From NCBI GenBank assembly GCA_029433345.1, contig JAQTHY010000001.1, forward strand, positions 806,001 to 870,000: 64,000 nt of DNA, in the 5' to 3' direction. The notes under the pieces are model-generated. The model made no database searches. It was given only the letters and a program-made list of their open reading frames with translations, and was not told the DNA's origin. Positions 58,136-64,000 of the stretch are shown piece by piece. The position numbers were made by a program, and so were the translations under genes. Within the stretch, counting starts at the first letter, position 1. Each line of letters begins with the position of its first letter. The stretch comes from Orbaceae bacterium ESL0727 (GTDB taxonomy: Bacteria; Pseudomonadota; Gammaproteobacteria; Enterobacterales; Orbaceae).

Positions 58136-59296
58136 ATGACTACAGTGCAAGAGAAAGCCCTCGCCATCAGTAAAGAAAAACAAGGTAAATTTGAGATTCA
58201 ACCTAAAGTAGCGATTAATTCAATGGATGATCTGAGTATTGCTTATACACCTGGGGTGGCCGCCGTGTGTACAGCTATCGCCAATAATAAAGAAGATGTA
58301 TATAAATATACCACTAAACGCAATTTAGTGGCTGTGGTTACCGACGGTTCGGCTGTATTGGGTTTGGGCGATATTGGTCCCGAAGCGGCCATTCCGGTTA
58401 TGGAAGGTAAAGCGATTTTATTTAAACGTTTTGCCAATGTGGATGCGATCCCATTATCGGTCAATACACAAAATGTGGATGAGATTGTCAGCCATATTGC
58501 TGCATTTGCCCCTTCGTTTGGCGGTATTAATCTGGAAGATATTAGTGCACCGCGCTGTTTTGAAGTTGAACGACGTTTAAAAGCGCTCTTAGATATTCCG
58601 GTTTTCCATGATGATCAGCATGGTACAGCTATTGTGGTGTTGGCTGCTTTATATAATGCTTTAAAAGTTGCGCATAAATCAATCGATACGGTTAAGGTTG
58701 TGATTAATGGTGGTGGCGCTGCGGGTCTATCAATTGCTGATCTCTTCCTTGCCGCAGGGGTAAAACATCTCAAAGTGGTAGATAAGATTGGCATCTTATC
58801 TGAATCAGACGATACATTACCACCACATCATAAAGCGATAGCAAAGAAAACTAATCGTGAAAAACAGACCGGTACACTGGAAGATGCTGTCAAAGGTGCC
58901 GATGTGGTGGTAGGAGTTTCTGCACCGGGTGTACTGAAAAAAGAATGGGTAGCAACCATGGCGGATAAAGCCATTATTTTTGCGATGGCTAATCCCATAC
59001 CTGAAATTTTCCCTGATGAAGCTAAAGCAGCGGGTGCTTATATTGTGGGTACAGGTCGTAGTGATTATCCAAATCAAATTAATAATGTATTAGTCTTTCC
59101 AGGTATTTTCCGTGGCGCACTTGATGCCAGAGCTAAAGAGATTACACTTGAGATGGAGCTCGCCGCAGCTAAAGGTTTAGCAAGTATTGTGAGTGACGAC
59201 AAGTTAGCGCCGGATTATATTTTACCTAATGTATTTGATGCTGATGTGGCTAAAGTTGTCGCCAAAAGCGTGATGAATGCAGTTGTCAGCAATTGA
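58136..59296 (+). CDS. Malic enzyme, short single-domain form
   Basis: A 386-residue malic enzyme. SIAYTPGVAAVC, VTDGSAVLGLGDIGP and the metal-binding EDISAPRCFEVE and FHDDQHGTA are family motifs; the nucleotide site is VINGGGAAGLSIA. It converts malate to pyruvate and carbon dioxide. E. coli MaeB carries an extra phosphotransacetylase-like domain (total about 759 residues) and MaeA is a different type; this is the short form common in Firmicutes and some proteobacteria. AAAGGTG is upstream of the ATG at 58136; the longer frame from 58094 lacks a site. NAD or NADP use is unclear. Confidence 0.92.
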   Translation: MTTVQEKALAISKEKQGKFEIQPKVAINSMDDLSIAYTPGVAAVCTAIANNKEDVYKYTTKRNLVAVVTDGSAVLGLGDIGPEAAIPVMEGKAILFKRFANVDAIPLSVNTQNVDEIVSHIAAFAPSFGGINLEDISAPRCFEVERRLKALLDIPVFHDDQHGTAIVVLAALYNALKVAHKSIDTVKVVINGGGAAGLSIADLFLAAGVKHLKVVDKIGILSESDDTLPPHHKAIAKKTNREKQTGTLEDAVKGADVVVGVSAPGVLKKEWVATMADKAIIFAMANPIPEIFPDEAKAAGAYIVGTGRSDYPNQINNVLVFPGIFRGALDARAKEITLEMELAAAKGLASIVSDDKLAPDYILPNVFDADVAKVVAKSVMNAVVSN

Positions 59297-59629
59297 AATC
59301 AATCGCAATCAATTATAAGAAGTTATAAAAACTCATAAAAGTAAATCAAGCAAGTTCCTATTGAAATATTGTTTCTCGTCAACAGTAAAGAAAAGGGTGG
59401 GAAGGTTATTGTGTAATATATCTTATTTATTTCCACCTTCAATTTATCTATCTTTCCAGAGCTAATCGATAGCGATCAATATTAAGGTACGTTTCGTTGT
59501 TGTTATACCTCTTCATCTTTACATTTCTTTACAAAATATCAAAAAAATTAATTAGATAAAGTGTTTTTTTCATTTAGAATGGTGATTATTCGATTAAATA
59601 AAATATAATTAATTGATAAAGGTGAAAAA
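59297..59629. other. Intergenic region after the malic enzyme
   Basis: No gene or strong terminator is seen in 333 nt. A long weak stem may form between AGGGTGGGAA (about 59394) and TTCCACCTT (59430s). The last 100 nt are very A+T-rich and end with AAAGGTG, the ribosome-binding site of the next gene. Confidence 0.4.
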
Positions 59630-61075
59630 ATGAGTATATTGTCAGAGTCCAGAGTCCTTATTAGATGTGTCAAGACGCGCCAATTATGTGTTAGACATCC
59701 ATTAATCTATCGATTACGCGGGTTAGCATGTTTGTCGATTTTCGTTTTGTCTTTCCCGACACTTGCTATTATTTCGTCTATCACGATGAACACGATCCAA
59801 GGCACACCTCCCTATTTGACTTTTGATAATGGTATTTCAAAAGTCATGACTACTGATGATCTCTTAACGATCATGTTATCTAATAATGCACGTTATAGTC
59901 GAGACAATAATAATTCAAGTGAAACCAATCCGATAGAACTACCCGTTGTAGCACAAACCTTTGCAGATATTATTATGCCAGTACCTGTTACAGCAATCAG
60001 TAACAGTATTACGATGAACGAACTGATTGCTGAGCCTTATAATTATGGTCGAGATGATAATGGTGATGCAATAACGGCAACAGGGACTGTTAGTGTAACT
60101 ATTTCAGATGTGGAGGGTAACATTATTACGGATAGAAAAACCGTGTTGGATCCCTGCCAAGCACCTTATAAAATTACCTTAAGTAATACGACAAGTACAT
60201 TAAGTACAGCTTATGGTGATCCCAATAGTACGACCTATATTGCTGCCAATATGAGTTATTTTGTCAAACCAAAATCAACCGGCCCTTTAGCGTGTTATTT
60301 ACAGCCAGTCGTTCCAGAATTACCTGTAGTGCCGGGGGCCAGTTCGGTAGTTATTTCTGAGTACAAAATGATAATGAGCTCTTTTCTTCCACTTATAGGA
60401 AACGGTTTTCCCAATCAATGGAGAGCAGGAAAAGGTTTTTTGCCACAGGATATATCTACACCTAGTGTTAATTGGCCAACGACAGGGGCAAATATGCTCA
60501 CTTTTGACTTAACCATAATGGGCGCGGCAGCTAGCAGTTTGCATTATACTAAAAGCCCAACTACATCAAATAGTTCGTTAAATATTACAGAGGTGAACTC
60601 AAAAGTGGCCAAAATTGAATTCGTTTTGAAAGAGTTCACGGCTGCAGTACCTACAACTTTTACAATATTATCGGACGGAACTCCCATTTATCGTTTTAAA
60701 ATAAGTAAATGGTTTAGAACTGATCCTCATAATGCGTATTGTGGTTCGGGTACTCGCGTGCCCAGTATGATAGAACTTACCAATGCTCGTCATTATCTGG
60801 TGGATGGTAATAGCAGTACTACACAAGATGCTGTCGCATGGTGGCAAATTGGTGGGGGATTGTTCGCTGAATGGGGGAGTACCGCCCTAAATTTTGGCGA
60901 TCTAGATCCGAGCAGGCTAAATTCGATATCAATGTTGCCGATGGAAGAAGGGTATGTTACCGAACAGCAAGGTGATCATCGTTATTCCGTTAATGCTATT
61001 GGAAATGTCTATGAACTACCTAAAGAGGAGCAACCAGGATCAAACAGACCGATTAATGACTGCGTTATTCCTTAA
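59630..61075 (+). CDS. Unknown secreted protein, possibly lectin-like at the C-terminus
   Basis: I do not recognise a named family. The 481-residue protein starts with a long basic region (1-30) and a hydrophobic stretch (31-46, GLACLSIFVLSFPTLA), which looks like an extended signal peptide as in large surface proteins. The rest is Thr/Ser/Asn-rich and beta-prone. Cysteines occur as C176 and C222, then C371 and C478, suggesting two disulfide-closed domains. The last 110 residues (YCGSGTRVPSMIELTNA ... to a Cys four residues from the end) resemble the C-terminal lectin-like modules of some enterobacterial adhesins. There is no anchor or beta-barrel, so it is probably free or periplasmic. AAAGGTG precedes the ATG. 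Confidence 0.55.
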   Translation: MSILSESRVLIRCVKTRQLCVRHPLIYRLRGLACLSIFVLSFPTLAIISSITMNTIQGTPPYLTFDNGISKVMTTDDLLTIMLSNNARYSRDNNNSSETNPIELPVVAQTFADIIMPVPVTAISNSITMNELIAEPYNYGRDDNGDAITATGTVSVTISDVEGNIITDRKTVLDPCQAPYKITLSNTTSTLSTAYGDPNSTTYIAANMSYFVKPKSTGPLACYLQPVVPELPVVPGASSVVISEYKMIMSSFLPLIGNGFPNQWRAGKGFLPQDISTPSVNWPTTGANMLTFDLTIMGAAASSLHYTKSPTTSNSSLNITEVNSKVAKIEFVLKEFTAAVPTTFTILSDGTPIYRFKISKWFRTDPHNAYCGSGTRVPSMIELTNARHYLVDGNSSTTQDAVAWWQIGGGLFAEWGSTALNFGDLDPSRLNSISMLPMEEGYVTEQQGDHRYSVNAIGNVYELPKEEQPGSNRPINDCVIP

Positions 61076-61168
61076 TTATTTGCTAATATGGCTATTTGGG
61101 GTAATCCGTTTTATGGCAGTACTTATTATCATGTAGTTTATGTTAGGTATACTGAATGATTGCGATGT

Positions 61169-61206
61169 ATCGATTCCCCGTGCTGAATCATTTACGGGGT
61201 ATCGAT
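61169..61206. terminator. Hairpin between convergent genes
   Basis: ATCGATtCCCCGT (61169-61181) pairs with ACGGGGtATCGAT (61194-61206), a 12-bp stem with one T-T mismatch. No T-run follows on the plus strand. It lies between the secreted-protein gene and the opposing transporter. Confidence 0.5.
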
Positions 61207-61257
61207 ATTGGCATGAAAGGGAAAACCATTACTCTGGAAATTGTCTTTCCCTAATTA

Positions 61258-62574
61258 TCAGGTAATGTCTTTTACAATATAACGTTTTGCATTAAAAATT
61301 AAAAAGAATCCTATCAATGCACCTAATATAAAAAGGACAATCACATAAAACGCAGGTGCCATCTTACTAAAAAAGTCACTAAATAGAGAGATTAATAGCG
61401 GCGTTAAGCCACCGGCAATTGCATAGGCCATATTAAATGAGAATGAAACGCCGCTATAACGGACATCTGTTGGGAAGACTTTTACCATAAAATAAGCAAA
61501 TGAACCGACAATACCTACGCCAAAACCTGCCAACGGATAGGTAACCAAAAGGAGTTCGCGGTGATCGATGAGCGACCAGTAGAAGATGGCAATGGTGACG
61601 ATGGCAATCAGACATCCGACGAATAACACTTTACCCATGGCAAATTTATCCATCAAAATGCCATAAAAAGTACAACTAATAATCAAGCCAATAATCGCTA
61701 AGATATTGCCTTGTAATGCTTCCAATGCAGAAAAAGTGAACTGTTTTTGCAATAAAATAGGTGTCATTAACATAATCACCATAACCCCAGCAGACAATAC
61801 CCATGTCAATAGCATAGATAAAAAAGTTTGCGGTAAATAGTCAGTCAATACAGTAATGACAGGAATTTTTCTCGAAGATTCTTGCTGCTTACGTTTTTGC
61901 ATTTCGATAAAAATAGGGGTTTCTTTCAACCAACGTCGTAAGTACATAGCAACAAAACCAAAGATACCACCAATAATAAAAGGTATGCGCCATCCCCAAT
62001 CATTGATCTGTTCAATCGAAATATTTCGATTGATTATCGTTGATACTAAGGAACCCAGTAAAATACCTAAACTCAACCCGCTGGTTAAAATACCACAGGC
62101 TAATCCGATACGGTTCTTGGGAACATGTTCTGCCACAAAAGTCCAGGCACCAGGTACTTCCCCTCCAACAGCAAGTCCTTGGCATAAACGCATGATAAGG
62201 AGTAACAAAGGTGCCACAATACCAATATTATGATAAGTAGGTAGGCAACCAATTAACAGAGTTGGTAACGCCATCAATAAAATGCTAAGCGTAAACATTT
62301 TTTTACGACCAAACAGATCACCAAAATGGGCCATAACAATTCCCCCAAATGGACGAATCAAATAACCGGCAGCAAAAATACCAAAGGTTTGGACTTGGCT
62401 TAGCCAGGCCGGCATATCATTAGGGAAAAAAAGATGGCTAATGGTGAGGGAAAAAAACATGAAAATAATAAAATCATAAAACTCTAATGCCCCACCTAAT
62501 GCTGACAGCGCCAATGTTTTGTAATCTTGGCTATTGAGCATGCGAGTTTGGGTTAACGTAGCGGTTTGTGACAT
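61258..62574 (-). CDS. MFS transporter of the metabolite:proton symporter (ProP-like) type
   Basis: A 438-residue 12-segment transporter. GALEFYDFIIFMFFS at the first segment, RPFGGIVMAHFGDLFGRKKMF in the loop 2-3 motif and LCQGLAVGGEVPGAWTFVAEHVP mark the metabolite:H+ symporter family, which takes up proline, betaine, citrate, ketoglutarate or shikimate. The long cytoplasmic middle loop (EMQKRKQQESSRK) is present, but the C-terminal coiled coil of ProP is absent. Substrate unknown. AGGA is the ribosome-binding site. It is divergent from lacD. Confidence 0.87.
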   Translation of the reverse strand: MSQTATLTQTRMLNSQDYKTLALSALGGALEFYDFIIFMFFSLTISHLFFPNDMPAWLSQVQTFGIFAAGYLIRPFGGIVMAHFGDLFGRKKMFTLSILLMALPTLLIGCLPTYHNIGIVAPLLLLIMRLCQGLAVGGEVPGAWTFVAEHVPKNRIGLACGILTSGLSLGILLGSLVSTIINRNISIEQINDWGWRIPFIIGGIFGFVAMYLRRWLKETPIFIEMQKRKQQESSRKIPVITVLTDYLPQTFLSMLLTWVLSAGVMVIMLMTPILLQKQFTFSALEALQGNILAIIGLIISCTFYGILMDKFAMGKVLFVGCLIAIVTIAIFYWSLIDHRELLLVTYPLAGFGVGIVGSFAYFMVKVFPTDVRYSGVSFSFNMAYAIAGGLTPLLISLFSDFFSKMAPAFYVIVLFILGALIGFFLIFNAKRYIVKDIT

Positions 62575-62931
62575 AAGCTTTCCTGTAAAACTTTCGCATC
62601 AAAAAGGATAGTGTAATAAAATAGATTGTAAATTATTATTTACACTTGTTAAGTATATTGTACTAATATACCTTAACACTTCGTTTTTTCAAGTAGCGAT
62701 AAGACAATATGGGCTATATTTATTGTCTATCCCATCGGTTATTCGGATTTATCTACTATTATCTGTAAAGAAATTAATTGGTTGCATTTTTTGCACAGGC
62801 GGTTATTTTTATTTATGTTAAGATGATAGTGAGAATCAATTAGAAACTAGCACAAATGATTAATAAACAATATTGCGCAATCATGCCAGAAGTTTACAAT
62901 GAAAATACCTTATCTATTGGAGAGTTAGAAA
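62575..62931. other. Divergent region between transporter and aldolase
   Basis: No gene is seen. An interrupted inverted repeat GTTAAGTATAT (62648-62658) / ATATACCTTAAC (62666-62677), with one bulged base, lies near the transporter and could be an operator. A second stem GACAATA (62703-62709) / TATTGTC (62721-62727) follows. Confidence 0.45.
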
Positions 62932-63972
62932 ATGGCTAAAAAACGTATTTCTCGTGGAAAATTTACTCGACTACAACAGTTATCAAATCAAGACGGTGTT
63001 ATTGCTGCGCTAGCTATTGATCAGCGTGGCTCAATGGTAAAAATGATGCAAGCTGCTGTGGGTAAAGATCGTTATAATGTTGATATGGTGTATGAATTCA
63101 AAGAGCTGGTTTCGCAGGAACTGACCAAATATGTCAGCGCCATTTTATTAGATGAGGAATACGGTTTTAAAGGTATTGCGAAAAAAAATAGTCATGCCGG
63201 CCTTTTGATGTCCTATGAAAAAACGGGCTATGATGCTAATACACCAGGGCGTTTACCCGATGTCCTACCTGAAGACTCTTTGCAGCGATTACTCAAAAAA
63301 GGTGCCGATGCAGCGAAAGTATTGGTCTATTATAATCCTGATGATCCACAAGATATTCTTGAGAAAAAACATGCATTTTTAGAAAGATTAGGTGATGAAG
63401 CGCGATCAGCTGATATTCCGGTTTTTGTCGAACCAATTGTTTATGATAATGTGATTACCGATGATAAAAGTCCTGAATTTGCCAAGATTAAGCCACAAAA
63501 AGTGATGAAGACAATCAAAGAATTTACTAAAAATCATTATCATATTGATGTGTTAAAAGTAGAAGTGCCGGTTGCGTTTAAATATGTGGAAGGTTTTAAT
63601 GAGAATAATCCGGTTGTCTATTCACAAAAACAGGCCGCTGAATATTTTAAGCAAGCGAGTGACATGGCAACGCGACCATTTATCTATTTAAGTGCGGGTG
63701 TACCTACTAAAATATTCCAAGAAGAACTGGTTTTTGCCGGTGAAGCTGGCGCTAAATATAGCGGTATTTTAGGTGGACGTGCAACATGGTTTGAAGGGGT
63801 TGCCGCTTATGCGAAAGGTGGACGAGATGGCCTGTTACGTTGGTTGGATTCAGTCGGCCGTGATAATGTCGAACAACTGAATAAAATTTTAAAACAGTAC
63901 GCGATACCTTGGTATGACATTTATGGTGGTATCGATAATATTGAAGTATTTGATATCAATTTGGCTGATTAA
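62932..63972 (+). CDS. lacD: Tagatose-1,6-bisphosphate aldolase, class I
   Basis: A 346-residue LacD-family aldolase. The N-terminal RLQQLSNQDGVIAALAIDQRGSM, LLDEEYG, FVEPIVYD, the Schiff-base lysine in DVLKVEVPV (Lys209) and YLSAGV fit LacD, which cleaves tagatose-1,6-bisphosphate to dihydroxyacetone phosphate and glyceraldehyde-3-phosphate. It is typical of streptococci, staphylococci and lactobacilli, where it sits with lacABC; none of these is nearby here. E. coli uses unrelated class II enzymes (KbaY, GatY). AGAG precedes the ATG. The last 28 nt of the window after the stop are non-coding. Acquisition from Firmicutes is an inference. Confidence 0.87.
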   Translation: MAKKRISRGKFTRLQQLSNQDGVIAALAIDQRGSMVKMMQAAVGKDRYNVDMVYEFKELVSQELTKYVSAILLDEEYGFKGIAKKNSHAGLLMSYEKTGYDANTPGRLPDVLPEDSLQRLLKKGADAAKVLVYYNPDDPQDILEKKHAFLERLGDEARSADIPVFVEPIVYDNVITDDKSPEFAKIKPQKVMKTIKEFTKNHYHIDVLKVEVPVAFKYVEGFNENNPVVYSQKQAAEYFKQASDMATRPFIYLSAGVPTKIFQEELVFAGEAGAKYSGILGGRATWFEGVAAYAKGGRDGLLRWLDSVGRDNVEQLNKILKQYAIPWYDIYGGIDNIEVFDINLAD

Positions 63973-64000
63973 TTTATAAAATACCCACCATCACATCTTG

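Overview
The window reads as the chromosome of an A+T-rich fermentative gammaproteobacterium. Most proteins have close Escherichia coli counterparts, and several gene orders match E. coli: rpe-gph-trpS, thrU-tyrU-glyT-thrT-tuf-secE-nusG, zapG-degQ-degS, and metJ divergent from metB. Other traits point away from the Enterobacteriaceae: a DciA-type helicase loader, secE-nusG not followed by rplKAJL-rpoBC (to my recollection this is also so in Haemophilus), a LacD-type aldolase and a stand-alone mannose-family PTS. An Orbales (Gilliamella/Orbus-like) or Pasteurellales relative is my best inference from gene content; no database search was possible.

Layout. 1-4587: end of a LacI-type regulator, a hydroxyacid dehydrogenase and a split mannose/sorbose-family PTS (IIC, IID, IIB, IIA) behind what looks like a CRP-activated promoter with a downstream LacI-type operator. 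4641-5979: a 135-bp tandem repeat leading into a membrane protein resembling a degenerate M28 peptidase. 6379-23103: a 17-kb allantoin (ureide) locus. On the minus strand lie allC, a transporter, allE and carbamate kinase; on the plus strand lie allF(fdrA)-allG(ylbE)-allH(ylbF)-allS-pucG, allB and an NCS1 permease. 23451-37821: housekeeping genes (rpe, gph, trpS, trkA, thiD, tcdA, adhE, four tRNAs, tuf, secE, nusG, yheS). 37931-48634: a complete galactarate/glucarate locus (cdaR, garD, gudP, gudX, gudD, garL, garR, garK). 48803-63972: OPT transporter, dciA, zapG-degQ-degS, rpmE, metJ/metB, short malic enzyme, an unknown secreted protein, an MHS-type transporter and lacD.

How the genes work together. 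The ureide genes describe fermentation of allantoin to allantoate (AllB), ureidoglycine (AllC), then oxalurate. The last step can be made directly by the PucG-type aminotransferase, because no AllD dehydrogenase is present here. AllFGH then split oxalurate to oxamate and carbamoyl phosphate, and carbamate kinase makes ATP. The gar/gud genes take both aldarates to 2-phosphoglycerate.

The most unusual non-coding feature is that many intergenic spaces are built from degenerate tandem arrays with exact unit lengths (12, 14, 15 or 18 nt). The same process has apparently entered the allB gene, where it adds about 35 residues of pentapeptide repeat. A separate dispersed element of about 45 bp occurs five times.
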